A program made the position numbers and the translations under genes. DNA of 64,000 bases from Alphaproteobacteria bacterium (lineage in GTDB: Bacteria; Pseudomonadota; Alphaproteobacteria; Sphingomonadales; Sphingomonadaceae): NCBI GenBank assembly GCA_030424845.1, contig JAUHWC010000001.1:806001-870000 (forward strand), written 5' to 3'. Shown here piece by piece: positions 26,205 through 35,615 of this stretch. Within the stretch, counting starts at the first letter, position 1, and each line of letters begins with the position of its first letter. The notes under the pieces are model-generated. The model searched no databases, was not told the DNA's origin, and saw only the letters and a list, made by a program, of their open reading frames with translations.

Positions 26205-26655
26205 AGCGACCACGCAGCGCCTGGTAGGCCGCCGCCGTCACGGTGTTGGAAAGGTTGAGCGAGCGCACCTTGTCCGAAAGCATTGGCAGGTGGAACAGGC
26301 GCTCGCGCTGCGCTTCCGTGATTTCCGGGGGAAGGCCTTTCGTTTCCGAGCCGAACACCAGAAAGGCATCATCGGGATAATCCGCTTCGTAGAAACTCCG
26401 CTCGCCGAATTCCTCGAACAGGAACAGCTGGTCGCTGCGCGGCGCACGTAATGACAGGAACGCCTCCCAGCTGGCGAATTCCGCCAGCCGCACATGCTGC
26501 CAGTAATCAAGGCCGGCGCGTTTCAGCTGCTTGTCGGACAGGCTGAAGCCATAGGGCCGGATCAGCACCAGTTCCATGTCCAGCGCCACGCACGTGCGCC
26601 CCACGGCACCGGTATTGTGCGGGATTTCGGGATGGACGAGGACCACGGCAGTCAT
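26194..26655 (-). CDS. trmL: tRNA (cytidine(34)-2'-O)-methyltransferase TrmL
   Basis: TrmL, 153 residues, a minimal SPOUT methyltransferase that 2'-O-methylates the wobble base of leucine tRNAs. The trefoil-knot SAM site is clear: [16 protein letters not shown] near the N-terminus, [10 protein letters not shown] (about 100-110) and [14 protein letters not shown] at the C-terminus. It lacks any extra RNA-binding domain, as expected for TrmL. Tail-to-tail 11-base overlap with the RluE-like gene. Confidence 0.92.
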   Translation of the reverse strand: MTAVVLVHPEIPHNTGAVGRTCVALDMELVLIRPYGFSLSDKQLKRAGLDYWQHVRLAEFASWEAFLSLRAPRSDQLFLFEEFGERSFYEADYPDDAFLVFGSETKGLPPEITEAQRERLFHLPMLSDKVRSLNLSNTVTAAAYQALRGRFTS

Positions 26656-26709
26656 ACCCGATGCCTTAGCGGCACAGGTCAGGCAGGACCAGTTGTCGCT
26701 GGAAGGATC

Positions 26710-27279
26710 TCAGCTCTTGTAGCCGTATTTCGATTCCCATTCGGCGATATGGCCGAGCGCCAGCAGCTTGGCCTGCTGCACCCATTGGTCACGCTCGATC
26801 CGGCCCTTGAAGCCGCCGAGATAGGCATCGACTTCGGCGATATCGTCTGCCTTCCACTTCGCGATCTGGTCAAACCTGCGAATGCCCAGCGCATTGCACA
26901 AGGCGTGCAGCTTGGGCCCGATGCCGTTGATGCGGGTCAGGTCATCGCTTTCGCCCACGGCCGCCGCGATGTTGGGCCGCGCATCCTCTTCAGGATCGGC
27001 AGTAGCGTGTGCGGTGGCGGCCAGCGCCGTTGCCAGCGGATAGGGATCGTCATCCGGGTCGCCATCGGGATCGATGGCGATTTCCGCTTCCTCTCCCACT
27101 TCCAGCACGTCCTCGCCGCCCTCATCAGGCAGGGGCGTGGTGCGGTGCTGTTCGCCCTCCTCATAATCGTATTCTTCGCTTGCCGGTTCGCGGCGCGCCC
27201 AGATCCACCAGGCGGTGGCGATGCCGATGGCCAGCGCCAGCAGGAAACGGACGGGACCGGCTGCAATCAGTTCGAACAT
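26710..27279 (-). CDS. Membrane-anchored helix-hairpin-helix protein
   Basis: A 189-residue protein of unsettled role. It has one N-terminal membrane segment (about 8-28), a very acidic linker (30-108) rich in Glu, Asp and Ala, and a C-terminal helix-hairpin-helix region (about 110-175) with DDLTRINGIGPKLHALCNAL and a Trp-rich end. This HHH block is often annotated as predicted flap-endonuclease-like 5' DNA nuclease, but no catalytic residues are visible, so nuclease activity is not supported. Its ATG sits immediately next to the TAG of the 34-residue membrane protein upstream, with the OmpA gene before that, so the three form one leftward operon. Confidence 0.8.
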   Translation of the reverse strand: MFELIAAGPVRFLLALAIGIATAWWIWARREPASEEYDYEEGEQHRTTPLPDEGGEDVLEVGEEAEIAIDPDGDPDDDPYPLATALAATAHATADPEEDARPNIAAAVGESDDLTRINGIGPKLHALCNALGIRRFDQIAKWKADDIAEVDAYLGGFKGRIERDQWVQQAKLLALGHIAEWESKYGYKS

Positions 27280-27384
27280 CTAGCCCTCCCCCCTGTGGTT
27301 GCGGCCCCAGATCAGCCAGCCAATGCCAAGGCCGATCGCGAAGGTGATGAGCAGGTAGATCCAGCTTTCCAACAGCAGCGGCAT
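27280..27384 (-). CDS. 34-residue single-pass membrane microprotein
   Basis: A short gene in the gap between the OmpA-family gene and the HHH protein. ATG at 27384, TAG at 27282-27280. The product begins MPLLLESWIYLLITF, continues with a Gly-rich helix GLGIGWLIWG and ends in a basic RNHRGEG tail, so a single membrane helix with the C-terminus inside is likely. The OmpA stop is 6 bases upstream of its start and its stop touches the HHH start. Operon position, the tight junctions and the clean membrane profile support a real gene; no function is known to me. Confidence 0.7.
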   Translation of the reverse strand: MPLLLESWIYLLITFAIGLGIGWLIWGRNHRGEG

Positions 27385-27390
27385 GGCCCG

Positions 27391-28158
27391 TTACTCGCCT
27401 TGCCCGGCCGGGGCATCTGCATCCCCCAGCGTGAACACGATGCGGCGGTTCGCCTCGTTGGCTTCGGCAGAGGTGCCTTCCATCACGGGCTGGCTGGCAC
27501 CCAGGCCCACCGCACTGACAGGGCCTTGGGCGACGCCGCGTTCGACCAGGGCGGCCGCCACGCGGTCCGCACGCTCCTGGCTCATGGTGCGATTGATCGC
27601 CTCGCTTCCGCGGGCATCGGTGTGGCCTTCGACCGTAACGCTGACATCGCCGCATTCGCCCAGCACAGCTGCCACGGAATCGGTGATCGCAAGACTGTCT
27701 AGCGAGAGGTAGGCGCTGCCGCTGCGGAACCGGATGGACTTGCCGTCCAGCGCTGCATCGAGGCGTTCCTGGCAGCCGGCGACTTGCGGTGACCGGGCTG
27801 CGGCATCCCCCGCAGCATCGCCCGCCTCACCGGCATCACCTGCCGCCGCGGCCCGGGCCTGTGCAATCTCGTCCGCATCGGCCCAGCGCACGGAGGATAT
27901 GCCGGGCACGGCCATCAGCGCCTGCTCCGCCGCGCCCCGGGCATCGGCATCATCGGGACCATCCACCAGCGCCACGCGCGACAGCGGATCGCGCTGCATG
28001 GCGAATGTGAAGCCATCACCTGCCGCGCTTTGTGCAAGTGCAGCCTGCCCGTCCGCCTCAAGGCCGGCGACATAGCCTTCACCAGTGATGGAATGTGAAA
28101 CGAGTGCGACCAGCGATGCCGCCGCCGCCCCGATCAATCCCTTGCCCCAATCGGTCAT
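27391..28158 (-). CDS. OmpA family protein
   Basis: A 255-residue envelope protein. The N-terminus (MTDWGKGLIGAAAASLVALVS) is a membrane anchor or signal, followed by a region with a BON-like look (VPGISSVRWADADEI near 90), an Ala/Gly/Asp-rich low-complexity linker (about 110-130), and the OmpA-like peptidoglycan-binding domain (about 135-250) with VTVEGHTDARGSEAINRTMSQ and the downstream Arg-Val segment RADRVAAALV. The start at 28158 is set by GGAGGG seven bases upstream. It is the first gene of an operon with the 34-residue microprotein and the HHH protein. Confidence 0.85.
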   Translation of the reverse strand: MTDWGKGLIGAAAASLVALVSHSITGEGYVAGLEADGQAALAQSAAGDGFTFAMQRDPLSRVALVDGPDDADARGAAEQALMAVPGISSVRWADADEIAQARAAAAGDAGEAGDAAGDAAARSPQVAGCQERLDAALDGKSIRFRSGSAYLSLDSLAITDSVAAVLGECGDVSVTVEGHTDARGSEAINRTMSQERADRVAAALVERGVAQGPVSAVGLGASQPVMEGTSAEANEANRRIVFTLGDADAPAGQGE

Positions 28159-28330
28159 CTTCGGACCCTCCGGCATCTTCTCCGGCAGGAAGGTTAACCA
28201 TAAAGCCGGCAGGCGGCAAATGGCCGCCCGGCAAGGTGTTCACATCTGGGGCAGTTTACCCTTGGCAGGGAGGCGGGTGTGCAGGGGTATCCAGCCACCC
28301 CCACGCGCCACGCAATCAGGCAGCAGGTGC

Positions 28331-28927
28331 TCAGTCGAGCGTGGCGCTGGCGATGATCCGTTCCACCTTGGGCAGGTCACGGTCGAAATAGAACAGCTCC
28401 GGCGCAGTGAAGCTGATCAGGTGCAGTTCTTCATCGAAGATCGATGCCACGGCCAAACCCTTGCGGCGCAGCGGCGAGCCTTCGACAGCATATTCGAAAG
28501 TGAAACGCACTGCATTATGCCCTGCCAACGAGGAGGCTTCGATGCCGGTGATCTCGAACACCGAGGTGTTGAGCGCAAGGCGCGAGGAGCTCTCGTAGAA
28601 GTCCGGGATATCGGTGAGCAGCATGGAGGCGCTGAACGTGGGCAGCGGCCGTTCCTTGCGATTGGCGTCGGTGAAGATGGTCTTGCCGTCCTGCAGGCGG
28701 GAGACGAAATAAAGCTCGTTCAGCGAGACACCGTCCAGCGTCCAGACTTCGCTGCGACCGACCGGGCGATAGGTCCATCGGTTCCATTCCTCGCCCGGCG
28801 TGACCTCGATCTTGCCCTTGGCGACGCTGACCGCTTCGTTGTCATCGATCAGGCGCCAGCCCGCATGGGCAGGTGCTGCCGACAAGCTGGCCAGTGCCAA
28901 GGTGGCTGCTGCGATAAAGACCCTCAT
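28331..28927 (-). CDS. Secreted protein of unknown function
   Basis: A 198-residue protein with a clean Sec signal peptide ending at AHA (about 22). The mature part has alternating beta strands and no cysteines, reading like a small periplasmic beta-sandwich (WRLIDDNEAVSVAKGKIEV, then WNRWTYRPVGRSEVWTLDG). I recognise no named family. Its ATG overlaps by one base with the stop of the M48 peptidase gene upstream, so the two are coupled and may act on the same envelope process. Confidence 0.75.
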   Translation of the reverse strand: MRVFIAAATLALASLSAAPAHAGWRLIDDNEAVSVAKGKIEVTPGEEWNRWTYRPVGRSEVWTLDGVSLNELYFVSRLQDGKTIFTDANRKERPLPTFSASMLLTDIPDFYESSSRLALNTSVFEITGIEASSLAGHNAVRFTFEYAVEGSPLRRKGLAVASIFDEELHLISFTAPELFYFDRDLPKVERIIASATLD

Positions 28928-30264
28928 TAGTTCCCTCCCGAAATCATCGAAATCATTCCCCGGTCCGGCGCATCGGGCGCACGTGCCAGATATTCAGCAA
29001 GATCGGCCCGCCCTTCCTCCGTGCGCCCGAGGCGCATCAGGGACAGGCCGCGGCCGCGCCAGATCTGTGGCAGGGTGCCACCCTTGGCCAGAGCCGCATC
29101 GTAGTGTTCAACCGCCTTGGCGAAATTGTCCTCGTCCCCCTGGCGGCGGAAATTTTCGCCCCAGGCATAATCGAGCCAGGCCGAGGACACGCCGCCGGCC
29201 GCGATGCTCTCCAGCAGGAAGGCATTCCCGCCGTAGTCGTTCATCTTCAGCTGGTCGTCGAGGAAGACGGGTAGCCAGTCGGCCATCGCCTGCTGGTAGG
29301 AATCATAGCCGGTCACTTCGGGTACGCCGGGCGCGTCCTGCGCTGCCTGTGTCAAATACTCCACCCGATCCGCGGTTGGCGGATGGGTGGCGAACAGGCC
29401 GCCGTTCTTGTCCTTGCGCGATTCCTCGCCGCGGGCTTCAGCCGTGGCATCCATCTCGGCCCGCAGCTGTTCCCAGATGGCCGCCGCTTCCCGGGTGTCA
29501 TATCCCGCCGCGTCGAGCATGGCCAAGGCATCGAGATCGGCCTCGGTTTCCATGTCGCGAGAGTAACTGAAAATCGAATCGATCAGCATGATGGAGCCGA
29601 TCAGGCCAATCCCGGTGAATGCCAGCCAGCTTGCCGCGTTCGAGCGGTTACGGGCGCGGCGGAAAAGCTGCACCGAATGGCGGCGTTTGAAATGGGCATA
29701 TTCATGCGCCAGCACGGTCGCCAGTTGCGCCTCGTTCTGCGTGCGCAGCAGCAGGCCAGACCACACCTGCATCGCCCCGTTGGGTGCCATCGTGGCGTTG
29801 AAGTTGGGGTTGTGCATTATGTAGAGGCGGATGTTGGCGCATTCCGCTTCTCCCGCCAGCTTGCACAACAGCCCCCGCATATAGGCATTGAGCGCCTCGT
29901 CACGGATGACCAGCTGGCTCTCCTGCAAGTCCCGCTCGGCCTCGCCCACGCGCAACCACAGGCCGCGTTCAAGCTCGTCCTGCGGTTCATAGAGCGCATA
30001 TTGCGGGGCCTCGCCTGCCTCCTGAGCGGCAAGCGGCTCCCCCTCTTCCTCTGTCGCCGCCGCAAGATCAATGTCCGCCTCAGGCGATGCTGCTTCCGGT
30101 TCGGCAGGAACAGCAACCGCTTCTTCGCCGGCAACTTCCTCCACATCCACGCCTTCTGCCGGCGGCTCGCCCTCGGGCGAGGCCGGCTGCATGGCAGCCA
30201 TGCCCGCACAAGGCACCGCCAGCATCACGGCACCGGCAAGCAGGAAGGATCTGGCGCGAACCAT
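28927..30264 (-). CDS. M48 family zinc metalloprotease with TPR-like C-terminus
   Basis: A 445-residue secreted peptidase of the BepA/Oma87-associated type. A signal peptide (about 1-24) leads into a long acidic Glu/Ala/Pro-rich linker (30-90). The catalytic core has HEYAH (187-191) and the third ligand Glu in METEADLDAL (about 238-246). The C-terminal part (about 330-445) is alpha-helical with TPR-like spacing, as in BepA, which supports outer-membrane barrel assembly and lipopolysaccharide transport. It is coupled by overlap with a downstream secreted protein and follows another secreted unknown by 20 bases. Confidence 0.9.
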   Translation of the reverse strand: MVRARSFLLAGAVMLAVPCAGMAAMQPASPEGEPPAEGVDVEEVAGEEAVAVPAEPEAASPEADIDLAAATEEEGEPLAAQEAGEAPQYALYEPQDELERGLWLRVGEAERDLQESQLVIRDEALNAYMRGLLCKLAGEAECANIRLYIMHNPNFNATMAPNGAMQVWSGLLLRTQNEAQLATVLAHEYAHFKRRHSVQLFRRARNRSNAASWLAFTGIGLIGSIMLIDSIFSYSRDMETEADLDALAMLDAAGYDTREAAAIWEQLRAEMDATAEARGEESRKDKNGGLFATHPPTADRVEYLTQAAQDAPGVPEVTGYDSYQQAMADWLPVFLDDQLKMNDYGGNAFLLESIAAGGVSSAWLDYAWGENFRRQGDEDNFAKAVEHYDAALAKGGTLPQIWRGRGLSLMRLGRTEEGRADLAEYLARAPDAPDRGMISMISGGN

Positions 30265-30284
30265 CTTGTCGCAGCGCGAGGCGC

Positions 30285-31100
30285 TTATTGCGCCAGGGCC
30301 AGTTCGGTGGCCGGAACCGGCTGGGGGAAGTCTTCCAGCAGCTTCTGCACGCGCTCCACCGCGCCTTCCGGATCGCGCGGGTCACCGCCGATCGAAGGAT
30401 CGGTGTTGAACCACACGATATTGCCCGTGCGCAGGTCCACCAGGCCGGCATAGCCGACGTGGACACCGGCCTGGATGATCACGCAGGCACCGATGATGCA
30501 GCCCAGCATGCCGGCAACCTGCGCCGCCTTGCGGCCATCATCGCCATAGGAATCATGCGTGAAGATCATCATCGCGTAATCGGCCCCGGTCGCATCGCGC
30601 AGCTGCGAGGCACCTTCGCCAAGCGTCCAGTCAAGCTGCACACCGCTGCGACGTGCAGACCGCCCCGGGCCTGCCTCGCGCTCCTCGCCCTTGGACGGGA
30701 GGCGTTCCGCGCTCTGGCTGTGAACGGCAATGGACTGCACTACCGCTTCGAAGAGGGCGCGATAGGCATTGAGCGTCTCGGCATTCTCGCCTTCGAGCTC
30801 ATCAAGGAATTCCACCTCGGCATTCTGCTGGTTCATCGCATCAACGAGGGCAGCCTGGATATTGGCGCGCGCGGCCTCGGTCCATTCGGCGTTCGGCTGG
30901 TCGAGCCCGCCAGCGCTCATGGAGCCGACATGCACATCGGGACGGAACACCACGATCTTGGCATCCGCAACTTCCACGAAGGCGAAGCCATCACGCACCA
31001 GCGCGGTGGCGGATGCCGGAACGGAAACCGCCAAGGCAGCAGCAGACGCTGCCGCAAGCGCGGCAGTACGAAACAGTTTTGTAGGGATTTTGACCCCCAA
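30285..31100 (-). CDS. Secreted protein of unknown function
   Basis: A 271-residue protein with a Sec signal peptide (about 1-32, ending PASATA). The mature chain has a helical Glu/Gln/Ala-rich part (70-130), then GADYAMMIFTHDSY and a hydrophobic Gly-rich stretch MLGCIIGACVIIQAGVHVGYAG (split near 200-220), followed by VDLRTGNIVWFNTD. This last pattern is seen in envelope proteins that build beta-rich surfaces, but no family is recognised. It lies 20 bases upstream of the M48 peptidase gene on the same strand. Confidence 0.7.
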   Translation of the reverse strand: MGVKIPTKLFRTAALAAASAAALAVSVPASATALVRDGFAFVEVADAKIVVFRPDVHVGSMSAGGLDQPNAEWTEAARANIQAALVDAMNQQNAEVEFLDELEGENAETLNAYRALFEAVVQSIAVHSQSAERLPSKGEEREAGPGRSARRSGVQLDWTLGEGASQLRDATGADYAMMIFTHDSYGDDGRKAAQVAGMLGCIIGACVIIQAGVHVGYAGLVDLRTGNIVWFNTDPSIGGDPRDPEGAVERVQKLLEDFPQPVPATELALAQ

Positions 31101-31207
31101 ACAGACCCCTCAAGCGGCTGAGGTATCACTGTTTTTTAGCGGTCAAACAGGAAAATCTCGCGCATCCAGATTGGCGTGGAAAAGTCCGCCGGGAATCGCC
31201 TTTGCCC

Positions 31208-32707
31208 CTACCCCAACTTGTCCTTGAGGATCTGGTTCACCACCGCCGGGTTGGCCTTGCCCTGCATCGCCTTCATCGTCTGGCCGACGAAAAAGCCGAA
31301 CAGCTTGTCCTTGCCGCTGCGGTATTCTTCGACCTTGTCGGCATTGTTGGCGATGATGGTATCGATCGCTTCCTCGATCGCGCCGGTATCGCTGACCTGC
31401 TTCAGGCCCTCCGTATCGGCGATCTCTTCCGGCTCGCGGCCTTCCTTCAGGACGATCTCGAAGATTTCCTTGGCCTGGCCACCGGAAATCTCGCCGGCAT
31501 CCTGCATCTTGAGGATCGCGGCCTGGCGCGTGGCGGTGGCGTTGCCGGCATCGCCTTCATCGCCCAGCGCCTTGATCACGCCCGGCGCGACGGAAAGCGA
31601 CCAGTTGGCCACCTGCGTTGCTACCTTGGCTTCCGGCTTGCCCAGCGCAGCGGCGGTTTCGGCCAGCAGCGTTTCGAAGCGGGCAAAGGTTTCCACCTCC
31701 GCCGTCAGTTCGCGGGCGTTGTATTCGGAAAGCCCCAGCTCGCCGGTGTAGCGCGCACGCTTGGCATCTGGCAGTTCCGGCAGGCTGGCACGGCATTCTT
31801 CGAGGAAGGCATCGTCCAGTTCCAGCGGCAGCAGGTCCGGATCGGGGAAATAGCGGTAATCATGCGCATCCTCCTTGGACCGCATGGACCGCGTGGTGCC
31901 CGTGTTCGGATCGAACAGGCGGGTTTCCTGCACAACCGTGCCGCCATCCTCGATCACGTCGATCTGGCGCTGCACCTCGTGCTCGATGGCCTGCATCACG
32001 AAACGCACGGAGTTGACGTTCTTCGTCTCGGTCCGCGTGCCAAGTTCGGTATCGCCCACCTTGCGGACGGACACGTTCACGTCTGCACGCATGGAGCCTT
32101 CTTCCATGTTGCCGTCGCACGATCCGACATAGCGCAGGATGGAGCGCAGCTTGCGGATATAGGCGCCAGCCTCTGCGGGCGAGGTCATGTCCGGGCGGCT
32201 GACGATTTCCATCAGCGCCACGCCGGTGCGGTTGAGGTCGACATAGGACATGGTGGGATGCTGGTCATGCATCAGCTTGCCCGCGTCCTGCTCCACATGG
32301 ATGCGCTCGATGCGGATCACCTTGTCTTCCGGGATACCGGCCTTCTCGTCCGCCTCGATCACCAGCTGCCCCTCGCCCACCAGCGGGTGGTAGAGCTGGC
32401 TGATCTGGTAGCCCTGCGGCAAGTCGGCATAGAAGTAGTTCTTGCGGTCGAAGCGCGACCACTTGTTGATCTGCGCCTCGATCGCCATGCCGGTGCGCAC
32501 CGCCTGGCGGATGCATTCGACATTGGGCACGGGCAGCATGCCGGGCATGGCCGCATCGATCAGGCTGACCTGCGCGTTGGGCTCTGCACCAAACTCGGTG
32601 GAAGCGCCGGAAAACAGCTTGGCCTTCGATGTGACTTGCGCATGGACCTCAAGGCCGATTACGACCTCCCACTCACCCGTTGCGCCCTGAACTCTGTAGT
32701 TACTCAT
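31208..32707 (-). CDS. gatB: Aspartyl/glutamyl-tRNA amidotransferase subunit B
   Basis: GatB, 499 residues, is the subunit of GatCAB that activates the misacylated Glu on tRNA-Gln (and Asp on tRNA-Asn) by phosphorylation. The N-terminal cradle domain has [12 protein letters not shown] and the phosphorylation site region [23 protein letters not shown]; the C-terminal Yqey-like domain ends the chain at [16 protein letters not shown]. Its ATG overlaps the TAA of the 46-residue protein, so translation is coupled to gatA through that small gene. Confidence 0.96.
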   Translation of the reverse strand: MSNYRVQGATGEWEVVIGLEVHAQVTSKAKLFSGASTEFGAEPNAQVSLIDAAMPGMLPVPNVECIRQAVRTGMAIEAQINKWSRFDRKNYFYADLPQGYQISQLYHPLVGEGQLVIEADEKAGIPEDKVIRIERIHVEQDAGKLMHDQHPTMSYVDLNRTGVALMEIVSRPDMTSPAEAGAYIRKLRSILRYVGSCDGNMEEGSMRADVNVSVRKVGDTELGTRTETKNVNSVRFVMQAIEHEVQRQIDVIEDGGTVVQETRLFDPNTGTTRSMRSKEDAHDYRYFPDPDLLPLELDDAFLEECRASLPELPDAKRARYTGELGLSEYNARELTAEVETFARFETLLAETAAALGKPEAKVATQVANWSLSVAPGVIKALGDEGDAGNATATRQAAILKMQDAGEISGGQAKEIFEIVLKEGREPEEIADTEGLKQVSDTGAIEEAIDTIIANNADKVEEYRSGKDKLFGFFVGQTMKAMQGKANPAVVNQILKDKLG

Positions 32708-32840
32708 CGTCGATCAGCTTTCCGTCTTTATCGAAACGCGCTTCACCGTGTTTGATCCGTTTGGCCAGATAGGCTGGAATGACCATCGCAACGACGATCA
32801 TCGCTGCGTAGGCAATCTTTTCCAGCGCTTCGACACTCAC
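32700..32840 (-). CDS. 46-residue membrane microprotein between gatA and gatB
   Basis: A small gene locked into the gat operon. GTG at 32840 overlaps the gatA stop (GTGA) and its TAA at 32702-32700 overlaps the gatB start (ATGAGTAA). The product begins [17 protein letters not shown], has one membrane helix (about 9-25) and a charged C-terminal tail with [17 protein letters not shown]. The double overlap makes it likely that it is translated and that it relays ribosomes from gatA to gatB. I know of no assigned function; a purely coupling role is also possible. Confidence 0.75.
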   Translation of the reverse strand: MSVEALEKIAYAAMIVVAMVIPAYLAKRIKHGEARFDKDGKLIDDE

Positions 32841-34318
32841 CACCACTTCTCCGGCTTCGCGGTAAACCCGGCGCGTTGCTCGATGGCGAGGCCGGCGTTG
32901 AGTACGGCCTGTTCGTCAAACGCGGGGCCGATCAGTTGCAGGCCCAGCGGCAAGCCATCCTTGTTGAGGCCAGCGGGAACGCTCATCGCGGGCAAGCCAG
33001 CGAGGCTTGCGGGCACGGCGAACACGTCATTGAGATACATCGCCAGCGGATCGTCGACATTCTCGCCCAGCGCGAAGGCCGCGGTGGGGGTGGTCGGCGC
33101 GAGGATCACGTCGCACTGCTCGAAAGCGGCTTCGAAGTCCTTCTGGATCAGCGTGCGCACCTTCATCGCCTGCGTGTAATAGGCGTCATAGAACCCGGCG
33201 GAGAGCACATAGGTGCCGATCAGGATGCGGCGCTTCACCTCGTCTCCGAAACCGGCAGCGCGGGTTGCGGCATACATGTCCTGCAAGCCTGCGCCATCGG
33301 GCAGGTCGCGCAGGCCGTAGCGCACGCCATCGTAACGCGCGAGGTTTGACGAGGCTTCTGCCGGGGCGACGATGTAATAAGCGGGCAGCGCATACTTGGT
33401 ATGCGGAAGGGATACTTCCACCACGTCCGCGCCCGCATCCTTCAGCCAGGCAATGCCATCGTCCCAGCTCTTGAGGATTTCCTCGTCAGTGCCGTCCATC
33501 CGGTATTCCTTCGGGATACCGACTGTCTTGCCCTTGAGGTTGGCATCGAGACTGGCCGCCCATGCGGGAACATCCATGTCGAGGCTGGTCGAATCCTTCG
33601 GGTCGAAACCCGACATCGCCTCAAGCATGATCGCGCAGTCTTCGACAGAACGGGCCATCGGGCCGGCCTGGTCAAGGCTGGATGCGAAGGCGACGATGCC
33701 CCAGCGGCTGCAACGGCCATAGGTCGGCTTGATCCCGGTAATGCCGGTGAAGGCGGCAGGCTGGCGGATCGAACCACCGGTGTCCGTGCCGGTGGCGGCA
33801 GGAGCGATACGCGCGGCAACCGCAGCCGACGAACCGCCGGAAGAACCACCCGGCGCCAGCGTGGCATTGCTGCCCCGTGCCTTCCACGGGTTTGCAACAT
33901 TGCCGAAATAGCTCGTCTCGTTGGAGGAGCCCATGGCGAACTGGTCAAGGTTCAGCTTGCCCAGCATGCCCGCGCCAGCATCCCACAGCTTCTGGGACAC
34001 GGTGCTTTCATACTCGGGCTTGAAGCCTTCGAGGATGTGGCTGGCAGCAGAAGTCTGCACTCCCCGGGTGGCGAACAGGTCCTTCATGCCGATGGGCACG
34101 CCGGCCATGGAGCCAAGCTGCTTGCCCGCGGCACGGTCTGCATCGACCTTCTTGGCAGCTTCCAGCGCATAATCGGGCGTGGTGACGATGAAAGCGTTCA
34201 ATTCCGCCGCGTCCGCCACGGCAGCGTTGAAGGCTTCGGCCACTTCCACGGCGGTGAAATCGCCATTGGCCACGCCATCGCGGATCGCCTTGATCCCGAG
34301 TTGGGTAAAGTCAGTCAC
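32837..34318 (-). CDS. gatA: Aspartyl/glutamyl-tRNA amidotransferase subunit A
   Basis: GatA, 493 residues, is the glutaminase/amidase subunit that releases ammonia for GatB. The amidase-signature triad is visible: Lys79 in PIGMKDLF, Ser159 in [12 protein letters not shown] and Ser183 in [10 protein letters not shown]. It begins at GTG 34318, sharing one base with the gatC TAG (TAGTG). Normal length for the family. Confidence 0.96.
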   Translation of the reverse strand: MTDFTQLGIKAIRDGVANGDFTAVEVAEAFNAAVADAAELNAFIVTTPDYALEAAKKVDADRAAGKQLGSMAGVPIGMKDLFATRGVQTSAASHILEGFKPEYESTVSQKLWDAGAGMLGKLNLDQFAMGSSNETSYFGNVANPWKARGSNATLAPGGSSGGSSAAVAARIAPAATGTDTGGSIRQPAAFTGITGIKPTYGRCSRWGIVAFASSLDQAGPMARSVEDCAIMLEAMSGFDPKDSTSLDMDVPAWAASLDANLKGKTVGIPKEYRMDGTDEEILKSWDDGIAWLKDAGADVVEVSLPHTKYALPAYYIVAPAEASSNLARYDGVRYGLRDLPDGAGLQDMYAATRAAGFGDEVKRRILIGTYVLSAGFYDAYYTQAMKVRTLIQKDFEAAFEQCDVILAPTTPTAAFALGENVDDPLAMYLNDVFAVPASLAGLPAMSVPAGLNKDGLPLGLQLIGPAFDEQAVLNAGLAIEQRAGFTAKPEKWW

Positions 34319-34620
34319 TATTCGATCACCTTCGGCACACCAAAGAAGCCATGTTCGGCAACGGGCGCATTGGCCAGGATGGCATCGCGCTTGCCACCGC
34401 CGGTCAGCGGGTCGGCATCGACCACGTCATCGCGCAGGCGCAGCTTTTGCGGGATCACCGCCGTCATGGGTTCGACCGAGGAGGTATCCACCTCTCCCAG
34501 CTGTTCCACCCAGGCCAGGATATTGTTGAACTCAGGCACCATGTGGTCGAGGTCACCCTCGTCCAGGTTGATGCGAGCGAGCGAGGCGATTTTCGCCACT
34601 TGTTCACGGGTTACGGACAT
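34318..34620 (-). CDS. gatC: Aspartyl/glutamyl-tRNA amidotransferase subunit C
   Basis: GatC, 100 residues, wraps around GatA and GatB and stabilises the complex. It has the N-terminal helix [19 protein letters not shown], the [17 protein letters not shown] segment and a C-terminal end with FFGVPKVIE, all family marks. The start at 34620 is taken from homologous length; a much longer reading upstream has no support. First gene of gatC-gatA-microprotein-gatB. Confidence 0.94.
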   Translation of the reverse strand: MSVTREQVAKIASLARINLDEGDLDHMVPEFNNILAWVEQLGEVDTSSVEPMTAVIPQKLRLRDDVVDADPLTGGGKRDAILANAPVAEHGFFGVPKVIE

Positions 34621-34712
34621 GGCCGGAGCGTTAGCCGCACCCGCGCGGCGCTTCAAGCGGTCAGATGGCGGCGGCGAGGCAATTTCTGCCCCGCCGGCAT
34701 TTCCCCGCGCAA

Positions 34713-35285
34713 CTATTCGGCAGCAGCAGCCTCTTGCGATTGGGCGGCGATCACCTGTTCCATGATGGTGTTGATTTCCAGGCCGCGCTGCATCAGCTGC
34801 TCCTGGTTCATGAACTCGTGCAGGGTGACTTCGAAGGTCAGGTCGGCATTGGGCGGGATCGGCGATCCGGGCTGCGGATTGGGGCCATAGGCAAGGTCGG
34901 AGGGGATCCACACCTTGTAGGTGCCGCCCTTCTGCATCTGCATCAGCGCCTCGCGGAAACCGGGCACCACACCATCAAGTTCCATGAAGCTGCCTTCAGG
35001 GATCAGGTGGGCGATTTCCGGCGGGATGCTGGGATCGCGCGGCTGCGAACGATCGAACTCGGTGCCGTCCTCCAGCGTGCCGACATATTCGACGAACACG
35101 GCATCGCCTTCCTGCGGCGACGGGCCTTCGCCGGCCACGATCTCGTCCACCGAAACGGTGGCCGGACGGGTGGTGAACCAGGCCAGGCCGAAGCCCAGCA
35201 GGACACCGAGCGCCATGCCAAGCCAGAACTTCCACAGGGAGCCCTTGGCGATGGGCTGCAGCGGTACGCGGGTTACTTCGGCCAT
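34713..35285 (-). CDS. FKBP-type peptidyl-prolyl isomerase, membrane-anchored
   Basis: A 190-residue FKBP. An N-terminal membrane anchor (about 17-35) places the domain in the periplasm. The isomerase core (about 55-155) has [17 protein letters not shown], the active-site [15 protein letters not shown] and [19 protein letters not shown] Gln/Glu/Ala-rich helix ends the protein. The MAEVTR start at 35285 is chosen because an upstream in-frame start would add a non-conserved hydrophobic piece. It lies between rpsU and gatC on the same strand. Confidence 0.9.
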   Translation of the reverse strand: MAEVTRVPLQPIAKGSLWKFWLGMALGVLLGFGLAWFTTRPATVSVDEIVAGEGPSPQEGDAVFVEYVGTLEDGTEFDRSQPRDPSIPPEIAHLIPEGSFMELDGVVPGFREALMQMQKGGTYKVWIPSDLAYGPNPQPGSPIPPNADLTFEVTLHEFMNQEQLMQRGLEINTIMEQVIAAQSQEAAAAE

Positions 35286-35408
35286 GAAGACAATGATCCT
35301 GAAAATAAAAAGGGCGCGGTGAGTTTCCTCATCCACGCCCCATTTGGCTTAGCTTGGCCAAAGGTGCAAGCATCGGCTTGCGGCCCTGCGGCCATTTGGC
35401 AGTTGCGA

Positions 35409-35615
35409 TCAGCGAATGCCGTCGCGTTCCATGCGCTTGCGCTCCAGCTTGCGGGCGCGGCGCACGGCAGCGGCCTTTTCACGGGCGCGCTTTTCGCTGG
35501 GCTTTTCGTAGTGGCGACGCAGCTTCATCTCGCGATACACCCCCTCACGCTGCAGCTTCTTCTTCAGCGCACGGAGAGCCTGTTCGACGTTGTTATCGCG
35601 GACGATGATCTGCAT
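35409..35615 (-). CDS. rpsU: 30S ribosomal protein S21
   Basis: S21, 68 residues, binds late to the small subunit near the anti-Shine-Dalgarno region and helps initiation. It starts [21 protein letters not shown] and continues with the basic [26 protein letters not shown] and an Arg-rich tail, all typical. Only short non-coding sequence separates it from the downstream FKBP gene. Confidence 0.97.
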   Translation of the reverse strand: MQIIVRDNNVEQALRALKKKLQREGVYREMKLRRHYEKPSEKRAREKAAAVRRARKLERKRMERDGIR

